From positions 30,995 to 94,994 of the forward strand of contig NZ_JAJLPA010000011.1 in NCBI RefSeq assembly GCF_025548555.1: 64,000 nt of DNA, written 5' to 3'. The notes under the pieces were generated by a model. It was not told the origin of the DNA and searched no databases. It was given only the letters and a program-made list of their open reading frames with translations. This document shows positions 9,017-18,477 of the stretch, one piece after another. Position numbers and translations under genes: made by a program. Numbering within the stretch: position 1 is the first letter of the stretch; every line of letters begins with the position of its first letter. This stretch comes from Sphingomonas sp. A2-49 (GTDB lineage: Bacteria > Pseudomonadota > Alphaproteobacteria > Sphingomonadales > Sphingomonadaceae).

Positions 9017-10407
9017 TCCATGCCGATCGTCCTGGCGCGGAGGCCGTGCCCGCGGTGCCGTCCGGCCAGTCCGTGCGCGACGGCATCGCGCGGCGGCTGA
9101 CGCTGGACGATTCGCCGCGCCCCGCGATCGTCGCCGGCGGCATCGTCGCCATCCTGTTCTTCGTCGTCGCGCTCGGCTGGGCGGCGTTCGCACGGCTCGA
9201 TGCGGCGGCGGCGGGCGAGGGGCAGGTCGTCGTCGCCGGCAATCGCCAGACCGTCCAGCATCGCGAGGGCGGGATCGTGTCCGCGCTGTCGGTGCACGAC
9301 GGCGATCATGTCCGCGCCGGGACCGTCCTGTTCCGCCTCGAGGGGGCGGACGTCGTCGCGAGCGAACGCGCGCTGGCGGCGAGCGTCATCGACCTCAAGG
9401 CGCAGCGCGCCCGTCTGGAGGCGGACGTGCGCGGCGGGGCGATCGTCTGGCCGGCGGAGTTCGCGAACGCGACGGGCGACGACCGGCGGCTGGTCGAGCG
9501 CGCCGAGGCGCTTCAGGTGGCACAGCGGGCGGCACGGGCCTCTGCGCTCGCCGCGAACGGCGCGGTGCTGCGGCAACAGGCGGCGACGGTGTCGCAGCAG
9601 ACCGGCGGTTTCAATGCGCAGGCGCAGGCGACGGCGCAGCAGCGTGCCTCGCTGCGGCAGCAGCTCGACAGCACCCGCGCGCTGGCGGACCAGGGATATG
9701 TGTCGCGCAACACCGTGCGGGCGATCGAGCGGTCGATCCAGCAGCTCGACGGGACCGACGCCGACTATGTCTCGCGCTCCGCCGCGGCGCGCGAACAGAT
9801 CGGTCAGACCCATGCCGAAATGGTGCAGAACCGTCGCAAATACGTCGAGGACAGCGCATCGCTGCTGCGCGACACGCAGTTCCAGCTCAACGAGATGCTG
9901 CCCAAATGGCTGGCGGCCCGCGACCAGCTCGCCCGCACCGTCATCCGGGCGCCGGTGACCGGCCGCGTCGTCGGCCTGCGCGTCTTCTCGGTGGGCGGGG
10001 TGATCCAGCCGGGTCAGCCGATCCTCGATATCGTCCCCGACGCCGCGCCGCTCGTCGTGCGCGCCAATTTCGCGCCGGGCGACATCGACGGCGTGTTCGC
10101 GGGGCGCGAAGCGGAGGTGAGGTTCCTGTCGCTGCACGAACGCGACCTGCCGATCCTGACCGGCACGGTACGCACCGTATCGGCGGACGCGCTGCGCGAC
10201 GAACAATCGGGGCACAGCTATTTCAGCGCCGAGATCGCGGTGCCGCGCGACCAGATCGCGCGGATCGAGGCGGCGCGCGGCGGCGATACCGGCATCCGCG
10301 CCGGCGTTCCGGTGTCGGTGCTGGTCAAGCTGCGCTCGCGCACCGCGCTCGGATATCTGCTCGATCCCTTGACCGAGGCTTTTGCGAGGTCGCTCCATGA
10401 ACGTTGA
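9013..10407 (+). CDS. HlyD-family type I secretion membrane-fusion protein
   Basis: A 464-residue adaptor starting at ATG 9013 inside the end of the transporter gene. A short cytoplasmic N-terminus, one membrane helix (IVAILFFVVALGWAAF), a split lipoyl/barrel-sandwich domain (QTVQHREGGIV near residue 80 and RAPVTGRVVGLRVFSVGG later), a long alpha-helical hairpin rich in Gln and Ala, and a C-terminal beta domain give the standard HlyD/PrtE order. It bridges the inner-membrane ABC transporter and the outer-membrane TolC channel. It overlaps the next gene by 11 bases, so the three proteins are made together. Confidence 0.92.
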   Translation: MIHADRPGAEAVPAVPSGQSVRDGIARRLTLDDSPRPAIVAGGIVAILFFVVALGWAAFARLDAAAAGEGQVVVAGNRQTVQHREGGIVSALSVHDGDHVRAGTVLFRLEGADVVASERALAASVIDLKAQRARLEADVRGGAIVWPAEFANATGDDRRLVERAEALQVAQRAARASALAANGAVLRQQAATVSQQTGGFNAQAQATAQQRASLRQQLDSTRALADQGYVSRNTVRAIERSIQQLDGTDADYVSRSAAAREQIGQTHAEMVQNRRKYVEDSASLLRDTQFQLNEMLPKWLAARDQLARTVIRAPVTGRVVGLRVFSVGGVIQPGQPILDIVPDAAPLVVRANFAPGDIDGVFAGREAEVRFLSLHERDLPILTGTVRTVSADALRDEQSGHSYFSAEIAVPRDQIARIEAARGGDTGIRAGVPVSVLVKLRSRTALGYLLDPLTEAFARSLHER

Positions 10408-12001
10408 TCCGCGTCGTCTGCTGTTGCTCGCCGCACTGATGTGGTGCGCGCCCGCCGCCGGGCAGGATGCCGGCACGTCCTACGTCGAGGGGCGCCTCGC
10501 TCCGGAGACGCTGGGCCAGGCGATCGCCGACGCCTATCGCAGCAACCCGGCGCTGGAGGGGCAGCGCGCGCAGCTGCGGGCACTCGACGAACAGATCGTG
10601 CAGGCCGGCTCCCCCTATCGGCTGAACGCGGGCATCAACATGGCCCTGCAATATCGCTCGCAGGAACAGCGCAATCTGCTCGACCGCTTCGACACGCAGC
10701 GCGCGCGCAACATGGGCGCGACGCTGACCGTGTCGCAGATCCTGCTGAACGGCGGACGCACCGCGGCGCAGGTCTCCGCGGCGGAGGCGAGCGTGCTCGC
10801 CGGACGCGAACGGCTGCGCGAGGTCGAGAATGCGATCCTGTTCGAGGTGGTCGATGCCTATGTCTCGGTGCGCCGCGACCAGGCACTCGTCGCGATCCAG
10901 CAGCGATCGCTCGAATCCTATGGCCGCCAGCTCGAACAGGCGATCGCGCGCGAGCGCGGCGGCGACCTGACCCGGATCGAGATCGCGCAGGCGCGCGCGC
11001 AGCGCGAAATCGTCCGCGCGCAGCTGTCGCAGGCGGTCGCGAACCTGCAATCGAGCCGCGGCCGGTTCGCGGCGGTGGTCGGGCACAATCCGGGGCCGCT
11101 GATGATCCCGCCGACGCTCCCCGGACTGCCGACGACGCTCGACGGCGCCTATGCCATCGTCGAGCAGGAAAGCCCCAGCCTGTGGCAGGCGATCATGGCG
11201 ACCAGGGCGGGTGATGCCCGCATCGCGGCGCAACGCGCGGAACGCGCGCCGGTCGTCGCGCTGACCGGCAGCTACGGTTATTCCAGCCCCTATTCCTATC
11301 AGCTGCGCGACGCCGGGCCCGCGGCGACGGGGGCGGTCACGCTGACCATGCCGCTGCTGACCGGCGGCGTGATCGGATCGCGCGTCCGTGCGGCGATCGC
11401 CGAACGGCAGCAGCTCGGCTTCGAGGTCGAGAGCGCACGCCGCGCGGCGCTCGTCACCGCCCAGAGTGCGTGGAATCAGGCCGTCGCCTCCGGCGAGCAG
11501 ATGGACGCCGGGCGGATCGCCACCGGCGCCGCGCAGGACGCGCTGACCGGCGTCCAGCGCGGGTTTTCGGAAGGGCTGCGGTCGAATTTCGAGGTGCTCG
11601 ATTCGGAACAGCGGCTGCTGACCGCGCAGCTGGTCGAAACCAACGCGACCTATGCCGCCTATGCGGCGGAGGCGCGGCTGCTCGCGACGCTGGGGCGGTT
11701 GCAGGCGGCGGCGATCGACCGGGCCGTCCCCGCCTACGATCCCGCGCGCAACACGCGACAGGTGCGTGCCCAGACCTTCGGCCCTTTCGACCCGCTGCTC
11801 GCGCCGATCGACCGCGCGCAGGTGCCGTCCGCGGCCGCGCCGGCGGCCCCCGTCCTGCCGGTCGCGGGCGATGCGCGGATCCGGCCAGCCGCGCTCGCCG
11901 CAGTGCCCGGACCGACCGGACGCGCCGTGCCGATCGGCCCGCGCCTGCCCGATCCGGGCGTCGGCGACCTCAGCGACGAACGGGTCACCGGCGGCGGCTG
12001 A
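10397..12001 (+). CDS. TolC-family outer-membrane channel
   Basis: A 534-residue exported protein. ATG 10397 is chosen over an upstream in-frame ATG because it gives a clear signal peptide (LLLLAALMWCAPAAGQ). The repeated OEP layout is visible: ETLGQAIADAYRSNPALEGQRAQ near residue 30, RLTVSQ-like strand segments, and a second helical half with GLRSNFEVLDSEQRLL. The C-terminal tail of about 90 residues is Pro/Ala-rich and disordered. It forms the outer-membrane tunnel of the type I system. The gene ends 21 bases before the convergent PelF gene, so the two transcripts meet with almost no spacer. Confidence 0.9.
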   Translation: MNVDPRRLLLLAALMWCAPAAGQDAGTSYVEGRLAPETLGQAIADAYRSNPALEGQRAQLRALDEQIVQAGSPYRLNAGINMALQYRSQEQRNLLDRFDTQRARNMGATLTVSQILLNGGRTAAQVSAAEASVLAGRERLREVENAILFEVVDAYVSVRRDQALVAIQQRSLESYGRQLEQAIARERGGDLTRIEIAQARAQREIVRAQLSQAVANLQSSRGRFAAVVGHNPGPLMIPPTLPGLPTTLDGAYAIVEQESPSLWQAIMATRAGDARIAAQRAERAPVVALTGSYGYSSPYSYQLRDAGPAATGAVTLTMPLLTGGVIGSRVRAAIAERQQLGFEVESARRAALVTAQSAWNQAVASGEQMDAGRIATGAAQDALTGVQRGFSEGLRSNFEVLDSEQRLLTAQLVETNATYAAYAAEARLLATLGRLQAAAIDRAVPAYDPARNTRQVRAQTFGPFDPLLAPIDRAQVPSAAAPAAPVLPVAGDARIRPAALAAVPGPTGRAVPIGPRLPDPGVGDLSDERVTGGG

Positions 12002-12022
12002 CCGCGCCCGCGTCGCGCCTGC

Positions 12023-13495
12023 CTATCGCGCGACCAGCGATCGGTAGAGGTCGCGATAGGCGCCGATGATGGTGCCGTGGTCATAGTCGCGGCGCACGCG
12101 CTCGCGCATCGTTTCGCCCATCGCGGCGCGGCGTTCGGGATCCGCGGCGATGGCGAGGATCCCCGCGGCGGTGGCCGCCGGGTTGACCAGCGGCGTGACG
12201 ATGCCGCCATGGCCGGTGTCGTCGCCGCCGCGCCCCTCGATCATCTCGCGGCAGCTGCCGACGTCGGGCGCGACCACCGGGATGCCGCAGGCGCCGCCTT
12301 CGAGGATGACGAGCGGCTGCGCCTCGGACAGGCTGGTCAGCACCAGCAGGTCGATCCGCGCCATCCAGTCCTCGATCCGGACGCGGCCGGCGAAGTCGAA
12401 CACCGCGCCCAGCCCCAGGTCGTCGACCAGCCGGATGCATTCGCCGGCATATTCCGGGTCCTCGTCCGCCGGGCCCAGCACGGCGAAGCGGATGTCGGGA
12501 CGGTCGGCATGGACGATCGCCGCGGCGCGAATGAAGGTCTTGATGTCCTTGATCGGCACCACGCGGCCGAGCAGCACGACGAGCGGATGCGCCGGGTCGC
12601 GCGCGTCCGCCATCGCCGCGAAGCGCGACGAATCGATGCCGTTCGGGATCACCCGCACGCGCCCCGGCGCGGCGCCGAGCCGGCGTTGCACCTGCGTGTT
12701 CTCGCCATAGAGCGCGATGATCGGATCGCATGCCTCGTAACAGGCGGTGGCGTAGCTGGAGAAGGCGCGCACCCACAGGTCGCGCAGGTCGCGGACGCTG
12801 CGCTCCAGTTCCAGGCCGGTGTCGACCTGGTCGCCGATCCAGTCGGCCATCATCACCTCGATCTGGCGTTCGAGCAGGTAGATGCCGTGTTCGGTGACGA
12901 AGGCGGGCCGCCCGGTCTGGCGCGCGGCGCGCGCGGCGAGCAGCCCGGCGAACCCGGTCGAGATCGTATGATAGGCCCGCGCCCGCGGCAGCGGTGCGGT
13001 GAGCACCGCGAGCAGCCCGCCGAGCAGGACGCGCATCGCCCAGAAATAATGGTGGAACGACGCCTTGGGCAGCATCGCCTGATAATGCCGCCGCAACCGC
13101 GCGAAGACGGCGGGGTGCGACAGGATATCGCCCGTCGCCGGCGGATGCGTCATCCCGCCGATCAGGTCGATCAGCCGCCCCAGCCGGTCGGCGTCGCCAG
13201 TCGCGACGAAGGCGACCAGCGCATCGGCGATCGGGATCGCTACGGCATCGGCGATCGGCCGCGGCATGCACGGTTCGGGCGCCAGCCCGATCTCGGTCAC
13301 GGCGATCACGTTGGGCGGCGGCGTCAGGCGGAAGGGGGCGTCCTCGGCACCCGGCTTGATCGCGGCGATCGCGAAGGTGACGTCGGGGAGGTGCGCGATC
13401 AGGTCCTGCAACCAGCCCGATACGCCGCCGATGACATAGGGATAGGCACCCTCGACGATCAGGCAGACGTCGGCTTCCGGGCCGCCGGTCCTCAT
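12023..13495 (-). CDS. pelF: PelF-like GT4 glycosyltransferase
   Basis: A 490-residue cytosolic enzyme. The N-terminus CLIVEGAYPYVIGGVSGW is characteristic of PelF (DUF3492 region), followed by a GT-B fold with the E-x7-E motif in SEAQPLVILEGGACGIPVV. In Pseudomonas, PelF polymerises the UDP-N-acetylhexosamine precursors of Pel and works with the PelD/PelE/PelG complex. ATG 13495 overlaps the PelE-like stop by four bases, and this is the last gene of the leftward operon. The sugar specificity here is inferred from the family. It is one of the strongest anchors for calling this a Pel-type cluster. Confidence 0.88.
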   Translation of the reverse strand: MRTGGPEADVCLIVEGAYPYVIGGVSGWLQDLIAHLPDVTFAIAAIKPGAEDAPFRLTPPPNVIAVTEIGLAPEPCMPRPIADAVAIPIADALVAFVATGDADRLGRLIDLIGGMTHPPATGDILSHPAVFARLRRHYQAMLPKASFHHYFWAMRVLLGGLLAVLTAPLPRARAYHTISTGFAGLLAARAARQTGRPAFVTEHGIYLLERQIEVMMADWIGDQVDTGLELERSVRDLRDLWVRAFSSYATACYEACDPIIALYGENTQVQRRLGAAPGRVRVIPNGIDSSRFAAMADARDPAHPLVVLLGRVVPIKDIKTFIRAAAIVHADRPDIRFAVLGPADEDPEYAGECIRLVDDLGLGAVFDFAGRVRIEDWMARIDLLVLTSLSEAQPLVILEGGACGIPVVAPDVGSCREMIEGRGGDDTGHGGIVTPLVNPAATAAGILAIAADPERRAAMGETMRERVRRDYDHGTIIGAYRDLYRSLVAR

Positions 13496-14346
13496 GCCGC
13501 GGACGCGTCCTGCCACCAGCGCGCCATGCGGGCGGCATCGCCGCCGGCGGCATCCGGCGCCGCGGCGACCGTGTCGGCAAGGGCATCGATCGCGGCATAG
13601 TCGCCCGCCGCCCACAGCGCCTCCAGCACCAGCCCGGGACGCGCCGGATCGTTTGCGGGCAGCATCGCGACCGCGTCGTCGCGCAGCTTGCGCCGCTGCG
13701 AATCGGATAGCAATACGTCGGCTCGCGCGTGATCGGCGAGCAGCGCGGCGAGCGTCCCCGGCGGCGCCGCGTCGTCGTCGCCGGGCGCCGATCGCGCGAT
13801 CAGCAGGTTCTGGGCGACGCGCGCCGATGCCGCGGCGGCCAGCGCGCGGATCGTCTGGTCCCGGTCGGTCAGTGCCTGCGCGATCAGCGGCGACAGGCCG
13901 GGCTCGAACGAGCGAACCACGGTTTCGAGCGCGCGGCGGCGCGCCGCGACGTCGCCGTGGCGCAGGATCGCGACGAGCGATCCCAGCGTTTCCGGCGCGG
14001 CATGGTGCACCCGTCCGTCGAGCAGGCGCGCGGCGGCCACGCCATGGCCGGCCCGCGCGGTCCGGACGCGGCGCGGGCCGAAGATGCGCGCGTCATCGGA
14101 CGGGCGGGCGGCCTGTGGCTGCCGCAGCCAGGGGAACAGGCTCGCGAGGACGGCGACGGGGCCGAGCATGCCGAGCATCGGGACGGCGAGGCCCGGCGTC
14201 GGCCGCGCGCGCAGCCGGATCGCCAGCGCCACCGCGGTCAGCAGCGCATGCCCGGCCAGGGGCCAGCCGGCCGGCGATGCCGCGATGCCGCACACCCCGA
14301 ACAGCAGGACGTCGAGCATCGCCAGCACGACCAGCCACGCGGTCAT
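13492..14346 (-). CDS. pelE: PelE-like membrane protein
   Basis: A 284-residue protein between the PelD- and PelF-like genes, overlapping each by four bases. Two hydrophobic helices at the N-terminus (residues about 3-25 and 28-70) are followed by a soluble Ala/Arg-rich helical region with repeat-like character (TPR or HEAT-like), matching the two-helix plus TPR layout of PelE. PelE is an inner-membrane scaffold that links PelF and PelG to PelD. Sequence similarity to known PelE is hard to judge by eye, so the call depends on position, topology and length. Confidence 0.65.
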   Translation of the reverse strand: MTAWLVVLAMLDVLLFGVCGIAASPAGWPLAGHALLTAVALAIRLRARPTPGLAVPMLGMLGPVAVLASLFPWLRQPQAARPSDDARIFGPRRVRTARAGHGVAAARLLDGRVHHAAPETLGSLVAILRHGDVAARRRALETVVRSFEPGLSPLIAQALTDRDQTIRALAAAASARVAQNLLIARSAPGDDDAAPPGTLAALLADHARADVLLSDSQRRKLRDDAVAMLPANDPARPGLVLEALWAAGDYAAIDALADTVAAAPDAAGGDAARMARWWQDASAA

Positions 14347-15296
14347 GCGACCATCCCCGCCGGGCCGACCGCACGCGGCGCGGCGATGCCGGGGTCGGCG
14401 AGCAGGGGCGTCAGCCACCCGGCGATCTCGCCCAGATCGGCGACGCGACCGGCGTCGAGCGCCGCGAACGGCATCGAATGAAGGACGAGGCAGCCGGCGA
14501 GGGCGCCCGTCGCCGCGTCGGCGAGCGGTACGGCGACGACGCCGATCCCCTCCAGCGCCGGGCGGTCGGCGCGCCGCGCGACATGGACGAGCCCGCGTCG
14601 GCGGACCAGCCGGTCGATCAGCGCCACCGGCAGCGCGTCGCGCCGGGCGGTCGCCTGATCGCTGCGCAGCCACGCCCGCGCCTCGCTCCCGGCGATCCGG
14701 TAGCAGGTGAAATCGTCGGTGCGCGCCGCTATGGCGACGAGCGCGATCATCGCCGTGCGCCGGACCGCCGCGTCGGGGGCGGCGAGGCGCGCGGCGACGT
14801 CGACGACATGGCCGATGGTGGCGCCGTCGGTGGCGATGCGGACCTGGAGCCGGCGATTAGTCCGGGACAGGCTGTCGAACGCCTCCGTCATCCGCGCGAC
14901 GTTGCGCATGGCGATGCGCCCGCGGCGGTCGAGACGGGCGTGGCGCGCGAGGCGGATCGTCGTCACCTCGCCCACCGCGACGGCGGCGACGAACCACAGC
15001 AGCGGCGGCAGCGACAGGTGGAACAGATGATCCAGATAATCGCGCTCGCCGCTGCCGTCGTGGACATGCGCCAGCCACAGCGCAGCGGCGATCCCCGCGG
15101 CGATGACGCCCGGCCCGGTGCCATAGGCCAGCGCCATGACCAGCACCGGGATCCAATAGGGGTTGGGCTGCACGCCGGCGAAGCCGCTGCCGCCGGTCAG
15201 CCAGCGATCCGCCCCGGCGAGCAGCGCGAAGCCGATCGCGAGTTCCAGCGCGATCCGGATCGGGCGCCGCCAGCGTGGCGGGCCGATCGGACTCAT
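14343..15296 (-). CDS. pelD: PelD-like membrane/GAF protein lacking a GGDEF domain
   Basis: A 317-residue protein. About four membrane helices occupy residues 12-115, then a helical linker, then a GAF-like domain (about 150-300, with TDDFTCYRIAG and VVAVPLADAATGALAGCLVLHS). Pseudomonas PelD is about 455 residues and has an additional degenerate GGDEF domain whose RxxD site binds cyclic di-GMP; here the protein ends directly after the GAF region. ATG 15296 overlaps the barrel gene by four bases. The role would be the hub of the inner-membrane polymerase/export complex, but its control must differ from the classical one. Confidence 0.72.
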   Translation of the reverse strand: MSPIGPPRWRRPIRIALELAIGFALLAGADRWLTGGSGFAGVQPNPYWIPVLVMALAYGTGPGVIAAGIAAALWLAHVHDGSGERDYLDHLFHLSLPPLLWFVAAVAVGEVTTIRLARHARLDRRGRIAMRNVARMTEAFDSLSRTNRRLQVRIATDGATIGHVVDVAARLAAPDAAVRRTAMIALVAIAARTDDFTCYRIAGSEARAWLRSDQATARRDALPVALIDRLVRRRGLVHVARRADRPALEGIGVVAVPLADAATGALAGCLVLHSMPFAALDAGRVADLGEIAGWLTPLLADPGIAAPRAVGPAGMVA

Positions 15297-16756
15297 CGCC
15301 CGTCGCCCAGGTTGCGCGTCAGCTGCGCGCGCGCGAACAGCTGGCGCCCGGAAAAACCGGCACGGGCGATCGAGGTGACGCCGCCGCTGCCCTCCACCCG
15401 CCAGCCGATGCCGATCGGCGCGGCGATCCCGACGCTCGCGGTCGGGCCGTCGCCGCCGAAGCGATCGACCGTCCAGCCGGCGAGCGCGGTCAGCTGCACC
15501 TCGCCCGCCGCGCCGCTGACGAGACCCTGCAACGTGTGATTTTCGCGCGTGGCCAGCGGCACGATCGGCAGCGCGTCGCCGCCGCTGCGCATCCGCTGAA
15601 CATATTCCGCCTCGTACCGATAGGTCAGGCCCAGCGCGGGAAACTGCCGCCGGATCAGATAGTCGACCCCTGCGCTCGCGACGATCGTGTCGGTCGCGCC
15701 GGGCTGGCCGGCGATGCCGTAGCGCTGGCCGCCGGCGTCCGCCTGCACGACGACGCCGGGGGTCAGGCGATAGGTGACGCCGACGAGCGCCCGCGACAGA
15801 TAGCCGCCCGCCAGCACCTGCGCCGCGGTGGAATAATCCGGCATATGGCGCAGCAGCGTGACGCGGAGTTGCGCCTCGGCGGGGCCTGCGACGAGCCGCG
15901 CGCCGCCGCCCGTCACCGCCGTGTCGAGCGCGGCGGAGGCGATCAGCTGCAGCCGCACGCCGGCGTCGAGTCGCGCCGCCACGCTCGCGTCGGCGACGGT
16001 CGCGCCATGGCGTCCGCGTCCGTCGACGCGGGTTTGCAGCCGGCGCACCCCGCCGCCGACCGCCAGCCGGTCGTCGATCGCGACATCGACGCGGGCGGAC
16101 GCCTCGGCCTGCGACAGGTCGCTGCCGTCGCGCAGGGTGACGCCGGCGCTTGCGGTGCCGGGCGCCGCGGCACGGATGCGGCGCGCGGCGCGGTCGTCCG
16201 CGGCGAGCGCGCGATAGCCATCCGCGGCGGCGCGGCCGTCGCCGTCGGCCGCCTGCGCATCGGCGAGTAGGCGCATGATTCGCGGGTCCGTCGGCGCCCC
16301 GGCGGCGAGCCGGGTCGCGGCGCGGCGCGCGCGGCCCGGATAGCCCGCCGCCGCATCCGCCTCGACCGCCACGATTGCGGCGTCGTCGGCCACGGGCACC
16401 GCCGTCGCCGGCAGCGGCGCGAAGGCGACGGCGAGCCGCGATCCGGATCGCTGCCACGTCATCGTCCATCCCGGCGCCGCGCGCAGGACGAGGCTGTCGT
16501 CGTTCCACCGCAGGTCGCCGATCGCCGCGCCGGCGGCGACCCGGAAGGCGTCGATCGCCGCATCGCGCAGCGGCCGGTCGAAGCGTACGACGATCTCGCC
16601 CTCGTTCGCCTCGGCACGGATGTCGGTCCCCTGCGGCCAGTCGAGCTGGGCGGTGACGGACGCATCGGCGCGGATGGCGGTCGGCACGGCCTGCCCGGCG
16701 GCCGACGGGGGCGGGCAGGCGCCGGGGGACAGAAGGGCGATCAGCAGCGCGATCAT
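15293..16756 (-). CDS. Outer-membrane beta-barrel protein (PelB C-terminal-like)
   Basis: A 487-residue protein with a signal peptide (MIALLIALLSPGACPPPSA). After an N-terminal region of about 130 residues and a short helical (possibly TPR) part come many alternating strands from about residue 205, ending in FARAQLTRNLGDGR. This looks like the outer-membrane porin half of PelB, which in Pseudomonas is one protein of about 1190 residues with TPRs and a 16-strand barrel. Here the start overlaps the stop of the TPR gene by four bases, so the two halves are separate polypeptides. The polysaccharide would leave the cell through this barrel. Confidence 0.62.
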   Translation of the reverse strand: MIALLIALLSPGACPPPSAAGQAVPTAIRADASVTAQLDWPQGTDIRAEANEGEIVVRFDRPLRDAAIDAFRVAAGAAIGDLRWNDDSLVLRAAPGWTMTWQRSGSRLAVAFAPLPATAVPVADDAAIVAVEADAAAGYPGRARRAATRLAAGAPTDPRIMRLLADAQAADGDGRAAADGYRALAADDRAARRIRAAAPGTASAGVTLRDGSDLSQAEASARVDVAIDDRLAVGGGVRRLQTRVDGRGRHGATVADASVAARLDAGVRLQLIASAALDTAVTGGGARLVAGPAEAQLRVTLLRHMPDYSTAAQVLAGGYLSRALVGVTYRLTPGVVVQADAGGQRYGIAGQPGATDTIVASAGVDYLIRRQFPALGLTYRYEAEYVQRMRSGGDALPIVPLATRENHTLQGLVSGAAGEVQLTALAGWTVDRFGGDGPTASVGIAAPIGIGWRVEGSGGVTSIARAGFSGRQLFARAQLTRNLGDGR

Positions 16757-18477
16757 GGCGCCAGCACCGCCATGGCGCGGCCGGGCTGGCCGCCCGCGAT
16801 GAGCAGCCGCGCGTGCAGCGCCGCCAGCGCGCGGTCGTCGGGTGCCGCCGCGCGCAACGCGCGGACCGCGGCGATCGCATCGCCGCGTCGGCCGAGCCGG
16901 TCGAGCAGTTCCACGCGATCGCGCCCGTTCGCGGGGGCCAGCGCGAGCGCGCGCTCCAGCCAAGGCCGGGCCGCTGCGGCGCCGCCGGCCTTTGCCTGCG
17001 CATCCGCCATCAGGCGCAGCGCCGGGAGGTCGTCGGGATCGGTCGCGAGCCGCGTGCGGAGCCAGCGGACGGTGGTCGCGGCGTCCCCGCCGTTCCACGC
17101 CGCCCAGGCAAGGTCGAGCGTGTCGCGCGGCTCGGCTATTCCTGCCGCGACGCGGCGACGGCCCAGCGTCCGGGCCAGCGCGGCGTCCGGGGGCGCCGTG
17201 GCGCCGAGCAGGCGCAATTGCGCCGTGTCGAGCGGGCGACCGTCGAGCAGCGCGGCGGCGAGGACGCGGGCCGCTCCGTCGTCGTGCGCAGCGCGGGCGA
17301 GGCCGAGCCGGACGAGCATGACGTCGCTGCGCGTCGCCAGCGGATGCTGCGACAGGACGGCGAGCGCCGCAGCCGGCCGGTCGCGCTGCGCATAGGCCGC
17401 GATCCAGTCCCCCTGCGCGCCCGGATCGCCGAGGCTCGATTGCCGCCGCAGCCAGGCGATGTCGGCGGCGCCGGGGCGCGGGCCGATGAGGTACAGCAGC
17501 CGCTGCGCCGCGGGATCGGCGACCGGTCGCCCGGTCGCGGCCTGGCGGAGCAGCGCGGTCGCATCGTCGCGAAAGCCCGCCGCGAGCAGCCGCTCGGCGA
17601 TCGGCGCCAGCGCCGCGCCGGGGACGGCCGCCTGTGCGAGCCACAGCCGGCGCAGCCCCGCGCGATCGCCGGCGGCCCGCAGGATCGCCTCGCGCCCCGC
17701 ATCGCGCTGGTCGGCGGGCAGGCGGTCGGCGGCGCGCAGCGCGGCGGCGCTGTCGCCGGCGCGGGTGGCGATGCGCATCGCGAGCCACGGATCGGCGCTG
17801 CGCCAGTCGGCATGCGTCACGCGGTCGAGCGCCACGATCCGGTCGCCGCGTCCGCCCGCATCGGCGCGGCGCGCGAGGTCGAGGGCCAGCGCGGCGTCGG
17901 GGGGCGGGATCGCGCCATGCGCCGCGGCGTCGATCAGCAGGTCCGGCCGTCCGGCCTCATAGGCCCCCGCGACCAGATCGGCCGGGGTGGCCGTGCCGCG
18001 GCGGCTTGCGGCGGCTTCGACCAGCGTCACCGAATCGGCCTTGCGGCCGGTGTCGCGCAGCAGGGCGAGGCGCAGCCGCCAGGTCGCGGGCGTCGCCCCG
18101 TCGGGCCGGGCGGCCAGATAGGCGAGCGCGACCGCCGGCCGTCGCGCGGCGATCAGGTCGTACGCCACCTGCACCGTCGTCACCCGCCCGCCGTCGCGGA
18201 TCGATGCCGCGGTCAGCGCGGCGAGACGCGCGGCGTCGGCGTCCGCGATCTCCGCCGCGATCGACGGTGGCGCGGCCGGCAGCGCGATCGGCCGCTGGGT
18301 CACCGGCGGTTCGGCGGCGGGCGGGACGGACTGCGCCGGAGCGGGGAACGCGCGCCGCTCCGCATGCAGGACCTCGCGGCGGCCGGGCAGCAGCAGCAGG
18401 CCCGCGCCGAGCAGCCCCAGCCCGGCGAGCACCGGCATGCCGAGCGCCATCCAGCCCTGACGACGGCCGACGCTCAT
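16753..18477 (-). CDS. TPR-rich periplasmic protein (PelB N-terminal-like)
   Basis: A 574-residue protein with one N-terminal membrane anchor (MALGMPVLAGLGLLGAGLLLL), a Pro-rich linker, then repeated Ala/Leu/Arg helical pairs from about residue 85 to the end that fit TPR or TPR-like solenoids (for example ALRLMADAQAKAGG and ALALAPANGRDRVELLDRLG). In PelB the TPR region guides the polymer and contacts PelA. The gene is between the PelA-like hydrolase and the barrel gene, with four-base overlaps at both ends. The function is inferred from position and architecture. Confidence 0.68.
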   Translation of the reverse strand: MSVGRRQGWMALGMPVLAGLGLLGAGLLLLPGRREVLHAERRAFPAPAQSVPPAAEPPVTQRPIALPAAPPSIAAEIADADAARLAALTAASIRDGGRVTTVQVAYDLIAARRPAVALAYLAARPDGATPATWRLRLALLRDTGRKADSVTLVEAAASRRGTATPADLVAGAYEAGRPDLLIDAAAHGAIPPPDAALALDLARRADAGGRGDRIVALDRVTHADWRSADPWLAMRIATRAGDSAAALRAADRLPADQRDAGREAILRAAGDRAGLRRLWLAQAAVPGAALAPIAERLLAAGFRDDATALLRQAATGRPVADPAAQRLLYLIGPRPGAADIAWLRRQSSLGDPGAQGDWIAAYAQRDRPAAALAVLSQHPLATRSDVMLVRLGLARAAHDDGAARVLAAALLDGRPLDTAQLRLLGATAPPDAALARTLGRRRVAAGIAEPRDTLDLAWAAWNGGDAATTVRWLRTRLATDPDDLPALRLMADAQAKAGGAAAARPWLERALALAPANGRDRVELLDRLGRRGDAIAAVRALRAAAPDDRALAALHARLLIAGGQPGRAMAVLAP

